Source: Chromatiales bacterium (GTDB lineage: Bacteria; Pseudomonadota; Gammaproteobacteria; Chromatiales; Chromatiaceae). From it: a stretch of DNA of 64,000 nucleotides. The stretch is from assembly GCA_028280505.1 (NCBI GenBank), contig JANQLO010000047.1:1-64000 (forward strand), given 5' to 3'. Below the pieces are notes generated by a model. It worked only from the letters and a program-made list of their open reading frames with translations. It made no database searches and was not told the DNA's origin. Shown here in pieces: positions 36,420-45,941 of the stretch; positions within the stretch are counted from its first letter, which is position 1, and every line of letters begins with the position of its first letter. Both the position numbers and the translations under genes were made by a program.

Positions 36420-37532
36420 GTGTTAAAGAAGACTTTGGTATTCGCGGCCCTTTCCGCCGCAATCGTGTCGAGCACGGCGCACGCCGCCGCCGCCCGTGAT
36501 TACATCAGCATCGTTGGTTCTTCGACTGTTTATCCGTTTGCCACCGTGGTCGCGGAACAGTTCGGTCGGACCACCAAATTCAAAACCCCGAAAGTCGAGT
36601 CTACCGGTTCCGGTGGCGGTTTGAAGTTGTTCTGCTCCGGTGTCGGTGTGGAGCATCCGGACATCACCAATGCGTCGCGTCGTATCAAGCCGTCCGAGCA
36701 GGAAAAGTGTGCTGCAAACGGCATCAGCGACATTATCGAAGTGAAGGTCGGCTACGATGGCATCGTTATGGGCCAGGCCAAGATCACCCCTAAGCTGAAC
36801 CTTACCCGCAAGGATATCTTCTTGGCACTCGCCAAGCAGGTGCCCGGTAAAGACGGCAAGCTGATCGCGAACCCGAACAAGACCTGGAAACAGGTCAATG
36901 CAGCGCTGCCTGACGTAAAAATCGAAGTTTTGGGCCCGCCGCCGACTTCCGGTACCCGTGACGCCTTCGTCGAACTGGCAATGGAAGGCGGTGCCAAGAA
37001 ATTCGCCGATCTCAAGGCACTTCGTGGTTCGAAGGACGCAGCCGAGATCAAGAAGTTGATGGCGAAGCTCGGTATTCCCGAGAGTGCATTCAACAAAAAA
37101 GGTAAGAAAGTTTTCCAGGCGGTTGCACACGGTGTTCGTGAAGACGGTCATTACGTCGAAGCCGGCGAGAACGACAACCTGATCGTGCAGAAGCTCGAGG
37201 CCAATCCGAATGCGGTCGGTATCTTCGGCTTCTCCTTCCTCGACCAGAACGCCGATAAGATTCACGGCGCGAAGGTCGACGGTCAGGATCCGACCTTCGA
37301 TGCGATCTCCGACGGGTCTTATCCCGTGTCGCGTGCCCTGTACTTCTACGCCAAGAAGGCCCACGTCGGTGCCGTACCCGGTATTGCGGAGTACCTGGCC
37401 GAGTTCACGTCGGAAAAGGCCTTCGGTGAAGAGGGTTACCTGACCGAAAAGGGTCTGATCCCGATGTCCGAAGCGGAGCGTGGTCAGTTCCGTTACGACG
37501 CCAAGGCGCTTAACCCGATGGGTAAGCTGTAA
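36420..37532 (+). CDS. pstS: Phosphate ABC transporter substrate-binding protein PstS
   Basis: PstS binds inorganic phosphate in the periplasm and delivers it to PstCAB. The 370-residue product has a signal peptide (LKKTLVFAALSAAIVSSTAHA) and the family motif ISIVGSSTVYPFA near the mature start, with TSGTRDAFVE as another phosphate-contacting block. The start is GTG at 36420: GGAGG lies five bases before it, and the residues after it form a proper signal peptide, whereas the ATG at 36408 and the long frame from 36309 would precede it with unrelated residues. It is the first gene of the Pho-box-controlled operon. Confidence 0.95.
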   Translation: MLKKTLVFAALSAAIVSSTAHAAAARDYISIVGSSTVYPFATVVAEQFGRTTKFKTPKVESTGSGGGLKLFCSGVGVEHPDITNASRRIKPSEQEKCAANGISDIIEVKVGYDGIVMGQAKITPKLNLTRKDIFLALAKQVPGKDGKLIANPNKTWKQVNAALPDVKIEVLGPPPTSGTRDAFVELAMEGGAKKFADLKALRGSKDAAEIKKLMAKLGIPESAFNKKGKKVFQAVAHGVREDGHYVEAGENDNLIVQKLEANPNAVGIFGFSFLDQNADKIHGAKVDGQDPTFDAISDGSYPVSRALYFYAKKAHVGAVPGIAEYLAEFTSEKAFGEEGYLTEKGLIPMSEAERGQFRYDAKALNPMGKL

Positions 37533-37567
37533 GACCCAAGTAGCTTTGGCGGATTAACCGTAAGGAT

Positions 37568-37598
37568 AGCGGCGCCCATTCGGGTGCCGCTGTTCTTT
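37568..37598 (+). terminator. Intercistronic hairpin between pstS and pstC
   Basis: A 10-bp stem AGCGGCGCCC/GGGTGCCGCT (one G-U pair) with a 4-base loop is followed by GTTCTTT. It lies between pstS and pstC. Such hairpins act as partial terminators or protect the 3' end of the pstS mRNA, so more binding protein than permease is made. The T-run is poor, so it should be partial. Confidence 0.65.
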
Positions 37599-37624
37599 GA
37601 CGCGGTCGAAATACGGAAACCACG

Positions 37625-39013
37625 ATGCAATTCTCGGTGTTGATATTGGTCTTGCTCGGTGTGATGGCAGTCGCCTTCCACGTCGGGCGGCGGCGTTCAT
37701 TCGCGACGGTAGGTGGGCCAACCGGCGTACGCAAGCTGCATTCATTGCCGGCTTATTACGGCTTCTATACCGCTTTGTGGGCCGGTCTTCCGGCGTTGCT
37801 GATTGCAGGTGTCTGGGTGTTTTTCGACGGCACCGTCATCACCGCGATGGTGGTCGAGGCGATGCCGGCCGAGATGAGGGACTTACCGCCTGCCCAACTC
37901 GGACTTCTCGTCAATGACATCACCAACCTTGCCAACGGCAATATCGTGTCGGGTGAAGTCACCCCGGCAATGCAAAGTGCTGCTGACCATCTGAACGAGC
38001 TGCGCGCGCTCGGCGGGACCGCGTTGGCAGTGGTCGCTCTCAGTATCGCCCTGGGCGCGGGGTCGCTGGCCTGGCGTGCGATCGGGCCAAAGATGCGGGC
38101 ACGTAACCGCGTCGAATGGATCGTCAGCGGTCTGCTGATCGCCTGTTCGCTGATCGCGATCTTGACAACCATCGGCATCGTACTGTCGGTGTTGTTCGAA
38201 TCTTTCCGGTTTTTCCAGAAGATCCCGTTTACGGATTTTCTTTTCGGGCTCGAGTGGAGCCCGCAGGTTGCGTTACGTGAAGATCAGGTTGGCGCAAGTG
38301 GCGCCTTTGGTGCGGTCCCGCTGTTTGCCGGCACCCTGCTGATCTCGTTTATCGCGCTATTGGTCGCGGTGCCGATCGGTCTGATGTCGGCCATCTATCT
38401 GGCCGATTATGCCGGGCCCAGGCTGCGTTCCTATGCCAAGCCCGTGCTCGAGGTACTGGCCGGTGTACCGACCGTCGTATATGGTTTTTTTGCCGCATTG
38501 ACGTTGGCGCCGGCGATTCGTCAGGCCGGTGAGTTCATGGGTCTCTCGGTGTCCTCGGAGAGTGCGCTGGCCGCCGGTTTGGTGATGGGCATCATGATCA
38601 TTCCGTTTGTGTCGTCCTTGTCCGACGACGTGATCAATGCCGTACCGCAATCGCTCCGCGATGCCGCCTACGCATTGGGCGCAACCCGTTCGGAGACCAT
38701 TCGCCAAGTGGTGTTGCCGGCGGCGTTGCCCGGCATCATGGGTGGCATACTGCTTGCCGCATCGCGTGCCATAGGGGAGACCATGATCGTGGTGATGGCG
38801 GCCGGTCTGAGTGCCAATCTGACCGCGAATCCGCTCGACAGTGTCACGACGGTGACGGTGCAGATCGTGACCCTGCTGGTCGGCGACCAGGAGTTCGACA
38901 GCGCTAAGACGCTGGCTGCCTTCGCGCTCGGACTTGTGCTGTTCGTCGTTACCCTGGGTTTAAACATCGTGGCCTTGCACATTGTGCGCAAGTACCGCGA
39001 GCAGTACGAGTGA
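37625..39013 (+). CDS. pstC: Phosphate ABC transporter permease PstC
   Basis: PstC is one of the two inner-membrane subunits of the phosphate transporter. The 462-residue protein has the permease signature region ALGATRSETIRQVVLPAALPGI, and is longer than E. coli PstC (319) because of a long N-terminal extension with extra membrane segments before the conserved core starting around residue 240. This extended form is common in proteobacteria with this operon. It is seven bases ahead of pstA. Confidence 0.93.
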   Translation: MQFSVLILVLLGVMAVAFHVGRRRSFATVGGPTGVRKLHSLPAYYGFYTALWAGLPALLIAGVWVFFDGTVITAMVVEAMPAEMRDLPPAQLGLLVNDITNLANGNIVSGEVTPAMQSAADHLNELRALGGTALAVVALSIALGAGSLAWRAIGPKMRARNRVEWIVSGLLIACSLIAILTTIGIVLSVLFESFRFFQKIPFTDFLFGLEWSPQVALREDQVGASGAFGAVPLFAGTLLISFIALLVAVPIGLMSAIYLADYAGPRLRSYAKPVLEVLAGVPTVVYGFFAALTLAPAIRQAGEFMGLSVSSESALAAGLVMGIMIIPFVSSLSDDVINAVPQSLRDAAYALGATRSETIRQVVLPAALPGIMGGILLAASRAIGETMIVVMAAGLSANLTANPLDSVTTVTVQIVTLLVGDQEFDSAKTLAAFALGLVLFVVTLGLNIVALHIVRKYREQYE

Positions 39014-39019
39014 TCGAAC

Positions 39020-40312
39020 ATGGCTGAACAACAAAACACACGTACCATCGACAAGGTCAATGCGTCGCTGAAACGGCGTTATGCGACCGAGCGTCGGTTC
39101 AAGACGCTTGGATTGGGTGCCGTCGTACTCGGCCTTCTGTTCGTGTCGATGCTGTTCGTGGATATCCTTAGCAAAGGCTATTCGGCCTTCGTGCAGACCC
39201 ACATCCAGCTCGAGGTTTATTTCGACCCTGAGATCCTCGACCCCGAAGGCACGCGGGACATGGAGGCGATTGCCCGTGCCGATTTCCGTCAGCTGGTGCG
39301 TGAGCCTTTGCGTCAGATCTTCCCCGAGGTGACCTCACGGCGCGACAAACGGGCGCTTTACAAGATCCTGAGTACGGGCGCGCCTTTTCAATTGATAGAA
39401 ATGGTGCGTGCCAATCCCGATTTGATCGGTACGAGAATGACCATCGACCTGATTGCCGACGATGACATCGACATGCTGGTCAAGGGACATATCGATCGTA
39501 ACGCGCCGGCCGATCAGCGACGGGTCAACGATACCGTTATCGGTTGGATCGACCGCCTCGACGAGCAGGGACTGGTCGCGACCAAATTCAACACCGGTTT
39601 CTTCATCAACGGCGATTCGCGTGAACCCGAACTCGCCGGTATCGGCGGTGCGGTAGCCGGTTCTTTCTATACGCTACTGGTGACCTTGGCGCTGTCTTTC
39701 CCCATCGGTGTCGCGGCGGCCATTTATCTCGAAGAGTTCGCGCCCAAGAATCGCTGGACCGATCTGATCGAGGTGAACATCAACAACCTGGCCGCGGTGC
39801 CTTCCATCGTGTTCGGTTTGCTTGGCCTGGCGATGTTCATCAATTTGTTCGGTCTACCGCGCTCCGCGCCTCTGGTGGGCGGCCTGGTACTGACGCTGAT
39901 GACGTTGCCGACCATCATTATCGCGTCTCGTGCCGCATTGAAGTCGGTGCCGCCGTCAATCCGGGAAGCAGCCTTGGGTGTCGGCGCCTCACGCATGCAG
40001 ACGGTGTTTCATCACGTCGTACCGCTGGCGATGCCCGGTATGCTGACCGGTACCATCATCGGTATGGCCCAGGCGCTCGGCGAGACCGCGCCGCTGCTGA
40101 TGATCGGTATGGTGGCGTTTATCGTGGATATCCCGGGCGGACCGATGGATCCGTCGTCCGTGCTGCCGGTTCAGGTCTATCTGTGGGCCGATAGTCCGGA
40201 GCGCGCGTTCGTCGAACGTACCTCGGCAGCGATTATCGTATTGCTGAGTTTCTTGATTGCAATGAATACCTTCGCGGTCATCATGCGCCGTCGCTTCGAG
40301 CGTCGCTGGTGA
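39020..40312 (+). CDS. pstA: Phosphate ABC transporter permease PstA
   Basis: PstA pairs with PstC in the membrane. The 430-residue product has the conserved permease loop [28 protein letters not shown]. The N-terminal 200 residues are an extension, with one membrane segment (about residues 28-50) and a large soluble domain, compared with E. coli PstA (296). Its stop lies inside the region where a GTG of the next frame begins (40309), but pstB probably starts later. Confidence 0.93.
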   Translation: MAEQQNTRTIDKVNASLKRRYATERRFKTLGLGAVVLGLLFVSMLFVDILSKGYSAFVQTHIQLEVYFDPEILDPEGTRDMEAIARADFRQLVREPLRQIFPEVTSRRDKRALYKILSTGAPFQLIEMVRANPDLIGTRMTIDLIADDDIDMLVKGHIDRNAPADQRRVNDTVIGWIDRLDEQGLVATKFNTGFFINGDSREPELAGIGGAVAGSFYTLLVTLALSFPIGVAAAIYLEEFAPKNRWTDLIEVNINNLAAVPSIVFGLLGLAMFINLFGLPRSAPLVGGLVLTLMTLPTIIIASRAALKSVPPSIREAALGVGASRMQTVFHHVVPLAMPGMLTGTIIGMAQALGETAPLLMIGMVAFIVDIPGGPMDPSSVLPVQVYLWADSPERAFVERTSAAIIVLLSFLIAMNTFAVIMRRRFERRW

Positions 40313-40338
40313 TTGGTGTGGCAAAAGAGGAAGAACCC

Positions 40339-41211
40339 ATGAATACTGCTGAGAATGTCGCCACCGAGGCGGTCAACGGCACCAAGGTGCGGTCCGAACA
40401 GGGTTCGAAGCCGCTCGACAGCGATTTTGAAACCGTCGGCGAGGTGCGCGTCCCCAACGCGCGCATGACGGCAACCGACGTCAATGTCTATTACGGCGAC
40501 AAGCACGCGATCATCGATGTCAACCTGGATATCGGCAAAAACCAGGTCATCGCGATGATCGGTCCGTCCGGCTGCGGTAAGTCGACCTTCCTGCGTTGCC
40601 TCAACCGGATGAACGACACCATCGACATCTGTCGGGTAACCGGCGAGATCAAGCTGGACGATCAGGATATCTACGATCGCAAGCTCGACGTGGTTCCGCT
40701 GCGTGCCCAGGTCGGCATGGTGTTCCAAAAGCCGAACCCTTTCCCGAAATCCATTTACGACAACATCGCCTACGGTCCGCGTATCCACGGTCTGGTCGCG
40801 AGTCGTGCCGAACTCGACGAGATCGTGGAAAACAGCCTGGCCAAGGCCGGTCTGTGGGACGAGGTCAAGGATCGTCTCGACCAGCCCGGTACCGGTCTTT
40901 CCGGCGGTCAGCAGCAGCGTCTGTGTATTGCTCGCACCATCGCGGTCGAGCCGGAGGTGATCCTGATGGACGAGCCGTGCTCGGCGCTCGATCCTATCGC
41001 GACCGCCAAGATCGAGGAACTCATCGACGAGTTGCGTGAGAACTACACCATTGCGATCGTGACCCACTCGATGCAGCAGGCCGCGCGGGTCTCGCAACGC
41101 ACGGCTTATTTCCATCTGGGCAATCTGGTCGAGGTCGGCGAGACCACACAGATTTTCACCAACCCGCGGCACAAATTGACCGAGGACTACATCACCGGTC
41201 GTTTCGGCTGA
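40339..41211 (+). CDS. pstB: Phosphate ABC transporter ATPase PstB
   Basis: PstB drives phosphate import. The 290-residue protein has Walker [10 protein letters not shown], the ABC signature [13 protein letters not shown] and Walker [14 protein letters not shown]. The N-terminus carries about 40 extra residues before the conserved [21 protein letters not shown]. The ATG at 40339 follows AGAGGAAG and is chosen over the GTG at 40309, which overlaps the pstA stop. Confidence 0.95.
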   Translation: MNTAENVATEAVNGTKVRSEQGSKPLDSDFETVGEVRVPNARMTATDVNVYYGDKHAIIDVNLDIGKNQVIAMIGPSGCGKSTFLRCLNRMNDTIDICRVTGEIKLDDQDIYDRKLDVVPLRAQVGMVFQKPNPFPKSIYDNIAYGPRIHGLVASRAELDEIVENSLAKAGLWDEVKDRLDQPGTGLSGGQQQRLCIARTIAVEPEVILMDEPCSALDPIATAKIEELIDELRENYTIAIVTHSMQQAARVSQRTAYFHLGNLVEVGETTQIFTNPRHKLTEDYITGRFG

Positions 41212-41229
41212 GACCCTGCTGGGACAATA

Positions 41230-41964
41230 TTGACAGTGGCTCAAGACGAGAGCTCACGGACGGACGATCCGCACATCCTGTCGCGTTTCGATGGGGATCT
41301 GGGCAATCTTCGTCATCTGGTTTTGAGCATGGGGCAGACGGTCCGTGAGCAGGTCGTGATGGCGAGCGTGGCCGTGGCCCGTTGCGACATTGCCAAGGCT
41401 CGCAAGGTTATCGGTCATCGGCGCCAGATCCGCGATCTCGACATGGCGGCCTTGGAGGCCAACACCAAGTTGTTCGCCATACATCAGCCGGTTGCGCGTG
41501 ATTTGCGTTTTGTGCTCACGCTGTCGCGTGCGATCTATGATCTGGAACGGATCAGCGGCGAGGCGGTACGTCTGGCCGATATCGCCGAGCGTCTTTACGA
41601 AGAACAGCCGTCGAGCGCTGAATGCGCCATCTTCGAGGACGTCGAGAGAATCTCTGCCCCGGCGGTCGATTTACTCGATCGCAGCATGCAGGCCCTGGCC
41701 GATGAAGACGTCCATGCTGCCGTCGAGGTTGCCCTGGACATCGATGATATGGAGCGGCTGTTTCGCGGCTCGCTCCGGCGGTTGGCCACGTATCTGATGG
41801 AAGACCCGCGCAATATCCGCTGGGTGATCGATGCGACCCTGGGCATCAAGGCAATGGAGCGTATTGGCGATCATGCCTGCAGTATCGCGCGGAACATTAT
41901 TTTCTCGGTGACCGGCAAGGACGTGCGTCACGCCAGTGTCGAAAACTTAGAGCAGACTGCTTGA
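41230..41964 (+). CDS. phoU: Phosphate signalling protein PhoU
   Basis: PhoU links PstSCAB activity to PhoR, shutting down the Pho response when phosphate is plentiful. The 244-residue product has two three-helix PhoU repeats, each with the metal-binding E-x3-D-type pattern (RDLDMAALEANTKLF and GIKAMERIGDHACSIARNI). The frame begins at TTG 41230, with a GTG at 41236 as alternative; neither has a strong ribosome-binding site, so the start is uncertain by two codons. It is the last gene of the operon. Confidence 0.93.
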   Translation: MTVAQDESSRTDDPHILSRFDGDLGNLRHLVLSMGQTVREQVVMASVAVARCDIAKARKVIGHRRQIRDLDMAALEANTKLFAIHQPVARDLRFVLTLSRAIYDLERISGEAVRLADIAERLYEEQPSSAECAIFEDVERISAPAVDLLDRSMQALADEDVHAAVEVALDIDDMERLFRGSLRRLATYLMEDPRNIRWVIDATLGIKAMERIGDHACSIARNIIFSVTGKDVRHASVENLEQTA

Positions 41965-41977
41965 TCTCCCGCTCCCG

Positions 41978-42298
41978 CTATATGTAGTACAGTAGCGAAC
42001 GAAAGTAGGTCCCCCAGACCAACAGTAGACCGCCGCCGGCGATCAGATCCAGCCACATCCGCCGACGTTTTACCGCCCGGATTTCGTCCGGTTGTTCGAT
42101 CATGAAGACTCGATTCATCAAGGCATCGAGCATCAGGACAAAAAAGAACAACACCACGACCGCGGGGATGATATAGGCCGTCATCACCCCGATCCCCTCG
42201 GGTTCCATGTCGGCGAGCAGCACCATCGGTAGGCTGGTGAATGCCAGACCGACCAGGGTCAATCGCATGCCGCCGATGTCTTTCAGGTTTGCAAACAT
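41978..42298 (-). CDS. Small three-segment membrane protein of unknown function
   Basis: The 106-residue product has three hydrophobic segments (about residues 12-29, 40-62 and 85-103), with a basic loop VKRRRMW between the second and third. No family is recognised. It is convergent with phoU, 13 bases apart. The ATG at 42298 has no clear ribosome-binding site. The confidence is moderate because codon choice and length are consistent with a gene. Confidence 0.6.
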   Translation of the reverse strand: MFANLKDIGGMRLTLVGLAFTSLPMVLLADMEPEGIGVMTAYIIPAVVVLFFFVLMLDALMNRVFMIEQPDEIRAVKRRRMWLDLIAGGGLLLVWGTYFRSLLYYI

Positions 42299-42326
42299 GG
42301 TTACTCAGCCCGCCTATTGCACGAAG

Positions 42327-42500
42327 GATTCGGATTTTGTGGGAGAGCCGGCTAGGCAGGTCGGCCGATCGCCCGAAGGGCCATAGCCGTTGCTATGGGT
42401 CAAGGGGGTGTCGCTCCCGGCGTCCTGCCTCTCGCGACACTTGCGCATCCCTGCACATCGTCGGCCGAGATGCGACGTCGGCTCTTTCACAAAACCGAAT
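42327..42500. repeat. Palindromic element with about 22-bp terminal inverted repeats
   Basis: The ends at 42327-42350 and 42479-42500 are inverted copies (about 22-24 bp, two mismatches and one single-base indel): the right end reads CGGCTCTTTCACAAAACCGA. Inside are further perfect stems: GCCC/GGGC (42371-42381), CCATAGC/GCTATGG with a 4-base loop (42381-42398) and GTGTCGC/GCGACAC (42408-42440). The 174-bp unit therefore folds into a multi-stem structure. It resembles a miniature transposable element or a large extragenic palindrome. The region contains no gene. Only one copy is visible in the window. Confidence 0.6.
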
Positions 42501-42663
42501 AGGACAAAGCGTATCTGCTCCATCGACAGCAAAGCGATGTACGATCGTCTGATAACCCAGGTTTTTTCGATCATTCCGGTTCCGCCTTCGTGCAATATGC
42601 GGGTTAGGCAAGGTGGATTAAGGGCAGTACACTATCGCCTCCCTATCGTTCCCGCATTCTACT

Positions 42664-42969
42664 ATGCCCGAGGTTCCGCATGAGTTGCTGCAGCAATTGA
42701 TCGATTTGGTCGATGAGTTGCGTGAGAAAACTGAAGGATTTCTCGAACAGGCAGGCGATCAGCAGTTGTGGTACGACCGCGGTTATGCCAATGGCATGCT
42801 GTTGGCGTTACGCGATCTCGGTCAGGCCGAACTGCTCGGCGAGCGCAGGCCCGACGATCCCGGCGAACTGGGCGCCCATTTCGCGATGGCCTGGGGCAAG
42901 GCGTATCGGCATGGCGAGACCATGGGTAGCCGAGAGACCCACGAAATCACAGGAAACCAGATGCAATGA
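42664..42969 (+). CDS. Small conserved-looking hypothetical protein upstream of xthA
   Basis: The 101-residue product is soluble, acidic and helical, starting with an amphipathic helix [22 protein letters not shown] and including [18 protein letters not shown] and [13 protein letters not shown]. No motif of known function is seen. The stop overlaps the xthA start by four bases (ATGA), which indicates coupled translation. The overlap supports it as a real gene. Confidence 0.65.
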   Translation: MPEVPHELLQQLIDLVDELREKTEGFLEQAGDQQLWYDRGYANGMLLALRDLGQAELLGERRPDDPGELGAHFAMAWGKAYRHGETMGSRETHEITGNQMQ

Positions 42970-43778
42970 CGCGAGTCGTTTCGTTCAACATCAATGGCGT
43001 CCGCGCCCGTCCGCACCAACTGGCCGCGTTACGCGATCAATACGACCCGGATATCATCGGGTTGCAGGAAACCAAGGTCCAAGACCCGGATTTTCCGCGC
43101 GGCGTGATTGAGGATCTGGGCTATCACGTCGCTTTCTATGGTCAGAAGGGACACTATGGTGTGGCATTGTTATCGAAGCAGCCGCCGTTGAGCGTCGATT
43201 ACGGGCTGCCGAAGGATGACAACGATGCGCAGCGTCGCTTGATCACTGCCCGCTACGCATTGGGTGGCGGCGAGCTGACCGTGATCAACGGTTATTTTCC
43301 TCAAGGCGAGAGTCGCGACCACCCGACCAAGTTTCCGCACAAGGCGCGTTTTTACGACGAACTCGGTACCTTGCTCAATGAGCGCTACACACCGGACCAG
43401 GCATTGATGGTGATCGGGGACATGAATGTGGCGCCGAGCGACCGGGATATCGGGATTGGTGCCGACAATGCCAAACGCTGGTTGCGCGACGGCAAGTGCA
43501 GTTTTCTGCCGGAAGAACGTGAGTGGCTTGAAAAACTGCTGGACTGGGGATTGTACGATACCTTCCGGCTGTGTTTTCCCGAGACGGACGATCGCTTCAG
43601 CTGGTTCGATTATCGTAGCCGTGGCTTCGAGCGCGACCCGAAGCGCGGTTTGCGTATCGATCTGCTGTTGGCGACTGCATCGCTACAGAACCGGGTGAGT
43701 GACGCCGGGATCGCCTACGATATTCGGTCGATGGAAAAACCGTCGGATCATTGTCCGATCTGGGTCGATTTCGATTGA
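42966..43778 (+). CDS. xthA: Exodeoxyribonuclease III
   Basis: Exonuclease III removes 3' blocking groups and cleaves abasic sites in base-excision repair. The 270-residue protein has the AP-endonuclease motifs: [11 protein letters not shown], the metal-binding Glu in [15 protein letters not shown], the catalytic [17 protein letters not shown] and the SDHCPIWVD end. The length equals the usual 268-270. It overlaps the small upstream gene and is followed six bases later by a hydrolase gene. Confidence 0.95.
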   Translation: MTRVVSFNINGVRARPHQLAALRDQYDPDIIGLQETKVQDPDFPRGVIEDLGYHVAFYGQKGHYGVALLSKQPPLSVDYGLPKDDNDAQRRLITARYALGGGELTVINGYFPQGESRDHPTKFPHKARFYDELGTLLNERYTPDQALMVIGDMNVAPSDRDIGIGADNAKRWLRDGKCSFLPEEREWLEKLLDWGLYDTFRLCFPETDDRFSWFDYRSRGFERDPKRGLRIDLLLATASLQNRVSDAGIAYDIRSMEKPSDHCPIWVDFD

Positions 43779-43783
43779 AACCG

Positions 43784-44545
43784 ATGTTGCTTTGGGCGAT
43801 CAAGATCGGGCTGTTGGTCTACATCGGTTTCGGTGTTCTGCTGTATGTCATGCAACGTTCGATGATGTATATGCCCGTCGGCGAGAATTTGGCCGAGAAT
43901 GTACCGGTCGAGCGTCTGGCAATCGATGAGGGCAGTCTCAAGCTCTGGGTGTTGGCACCGGAACACGAGCACGCGGTGATCTATTTTGGCGGCAATGCCG
44001 AAGACGTGTATTGGAACGCGCCGGACTTTCGGACCTCGTTGCCGCAGCACGCGGTCTATCTGGTCAACTACCGGGGTTACGGCGGCAGCAGTGGTTCGCC
44101 GAGCGAGGCGGCCTTTTTCGCCGATGCCCTGCAGATCTTCGATACGCTGCGTGAACGGCATAAGAAGATCTCGGTGATCGGCCGTAGTCTCGGCAGCGGT
44201 GTCGCCACTTATCTCGCCAGCCAGCGTCCCGTCGAGCACCTGGTTCTGGTCACGCCGCACGACAGTGCGTTGGCGGTTGCCCGACGGCTCTATCCGGTCT
44301 ACCCGGTGGGCTTGATGCTCAAGGACCGTTACGAGAGCGCGCGTTATGCAGCCGAGGTGCGTGCCCCGACATTATTGTTGATCGCCGAACACGACAGGAT
44401 GATTGCGCGGGAGCATTCGGTGAATCTGTGGCAGGCCTTTGCGGACGGGCAGGCTGAGCAGATCGTCATCGACGGTGCCGGTCACAACGATATATCGGGC
44501 CGAGCGCGTTATTGGGATGAGATCGCCGGTTTTCTCGGTCTTTGA
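43784..44545 (+). CDS. Membrane-anchored alpha/beta hydrolase
   Basis: The 253-residue protein has one N-terminal membrane segment (residues 2-22) and then an alpha/beta hydrolase fold with the nucleophile elbow GRSLGSG, the acid in IAEHDRMI and the His in GAGHNDIS. It resembles FrsA/YhfK-like or Bem46-type hydrolases with a signal anchor. Substrate unknown. The ATG at 43784 is chosen; the frame also opens with TTG at 43751 inside xthA, but that would extend the soluble lead. Convergent with mtaB. Confidence 0.85.
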   Translation: MLLWAIKIGLLVYIGFGVLLYVMQRSMMYMPVGENLAENVPVERLAIDEGSLKLWVLAPEHEHAVIYFGGNAEDVYWNAPDFRTSLPQHAVYLVNYRGYGGSSGSPSEAAFFADALQIFDTLRERHKKISVIGRSLGSGVATYLASQRPVEHLVLVTPHDSALAVARRLYPVYPVGLMLKDRYESARYAAEVRAPTLLLIAEHDRMIAREHSVNLWQAFADGQAEQIVIDGAGHNDISGRARYWDEIAGFLGL

Positions 44546-44563
44546 GTCGGCGGGCAGTTTCGC

Positions 44564-45859
44564 TCAGACGGGGTCCACGCATTCACCGACCAATCGTTCG
44601 CCGTCGCTGCTCAGGCCGGCAGCCCTGACCTGCACGATGCGATTTTGCCAGTCGGCGCTAGCCTCGATCTCCATCCTCAGGTAGTTCTGGGTGTAACCCG
44701 TCCAGAGACGTTTATCCGACGTCGCCCGTGAACTGTCGCTCTCGAGCAATACGGCATAGTCTTTACCCAGTGCAGCCGTCAATACCGCCCGACGTTGGCG
44801 TTGTGCCAGTTCATGCAGTGCCTGGCTGCGTGCGCGCTTGATCTCACGAGACACCTGATTCGGCATCTTGGCGGCCTTGGTTCCCTCGCGCGCCGAATAG
44901 GCGAAGATGTGGATATGGCCGAACGTCATTTGGTCGACGAAGTCGAGCGTCTGTTGCCATTCGGCATCGGTCTCGCCGGGAAAACCGACAATGATGTCGG
45001 TGGTGATGTTGAATCCGGGTATCGTGGCGCGGGCTTGGGTGACCAACGTGCGGAACTCCTCCGTACGGCAGCGGCGCGACATCCGCCGCAATACGCTGTC
45101 GGCACCGCTCTGGATCGGCAGGTGTAGATGCGGCATCAGCCTGGGGTTGGCGAACAATGCCCAGAAATCTTTATCCAGTTCCCAGGGTTCGAGCGAACCC
45201 AGTCGCACGCGCGCTATCGACGTGCGGTTGAGCACGGCTTCGACCAGTTGTGCCAAGGTGCTGTCGATATCGCTGCCATAGCCCCCCAGATGCACGCCGG
45301 CCAGCACCACCTCACGAATGCCGCCGGCTTGCAATTGCCGGATTTCGCCGACCACGTCGTCGATCGAGCGGCTGCGCTCCTCGCCGCGTGCCCGAGTCAC
45401 GATGCAGAAAGTGCAGCGATAACGACAGCCGTCCTGAACCTTGATGAAGGCTCGCTGGCGGCCTCGTGCGAACAATAGGTTCTCACCGGGCTCGGTAGCC
45501 GATCGGGGCATCAACGGCAGGTCGAGTTCGCGGGCGGCGATCTCGATCAGTCTGTCCTTGTCGGTATTCGGGATCACCAGGTCGACACCGAGTTCGGCCG
45601 CGGTTTCTTCAGGGGACAGCGCGGCATGGCAACCGCTGACCACCAACTTGGCCTGTGGGTTGGTTTGATGGGTCCGCCGGATCATCTGGCGTGATTTGCG
45701 CACCGATTCGGCCGTGACCGCGCAGGTATTCAGTATCACCAGATCGGCCTGTTCGGCCTCGGTGGTGAGCTGGAAGCCGCGCGCGCGACAATCACTCGAC
45801 CAACGTTCGAGTTCGGCCTCGTTCAGTCGGCAGCCCAGTGCCTGAAGGAAAACGCGCAT
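44564..45859 (-). CDS. mtaB: tRNA t6A37 methylthiotransferase MtaB
   Basis: MtaB adds a methylthio group to t6A37 of ANN-decoding tRNAs. The 431-residue radical-SAM enzyme has the N-terminal UPF0004 domain with three cysteines (GCRLNE, NTCAVT, SGCHA), the radical-SAM CRYRCTFC motif with the CxxxCxxC spacing, and a C-terminal TRAM-like end (WTGYTQNYLRMEIEA). MiaB, its relative for i6A, has a different N-terminal consensus, so MtaB is the better call. It is divergent from rmuC. Confidence 0.92.
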   Translation of the reverse strand: MRVFLQALGCRLNEAELERWSSDCRARGFQLTTEAEQADLVILNTCAVTAESVRKSRQMIRRTHQTNPQAKLVVSGCHAALSPEETAAELGVDLVIPNTDKDRLIEIAARELDLPLMPRSATEPGENLLFARGRQRAFIKVQDGCRYRCTFCIVTRARGEERSRSIDDVVGEIRQLQAGGIREVVLAGVHLGGYGSDIDSTLAQLVEAVLNRTSIARVRLGSLEPWELDKDFWALFANPRLMPHLHLPIQSGADSVLRRMSRRCRTEEFRTLVTQARATIPGFNITTDIIVGFPGETDAEWQQTLDFVDQMTFGHIHIFAYSAREGTKAAKMPNQVSREIKRARSQALHELAQRQRRAVLTAALGKDYAVLLESDSSRATSDKRLWTGYTQNYLRMEIEASADWQNRIVQVRAAGLSSDGERLVGECVDPV

Positions 45860-45941
45860 GAATTCGGTAATCGGCTTGTCGTTTCAACCGTGGTCGCGCA
45901 TTCTAGCCCAATACTCGGAATCAAAGCCGGCCGCTCAACGC

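Noticed and set aside
42314-42611. Several open frames in the 42.3-42.6 kb gap
   Set aside because: They cross the palindromic element and have no ribosome-binding sites or recognisable content.
43751-43783. TTG start for the alpha/beta hydrolase
   Set aside because: It lies inside xthA and would add a polar lead before the membrane anchor; the ATG at 43784 is better.
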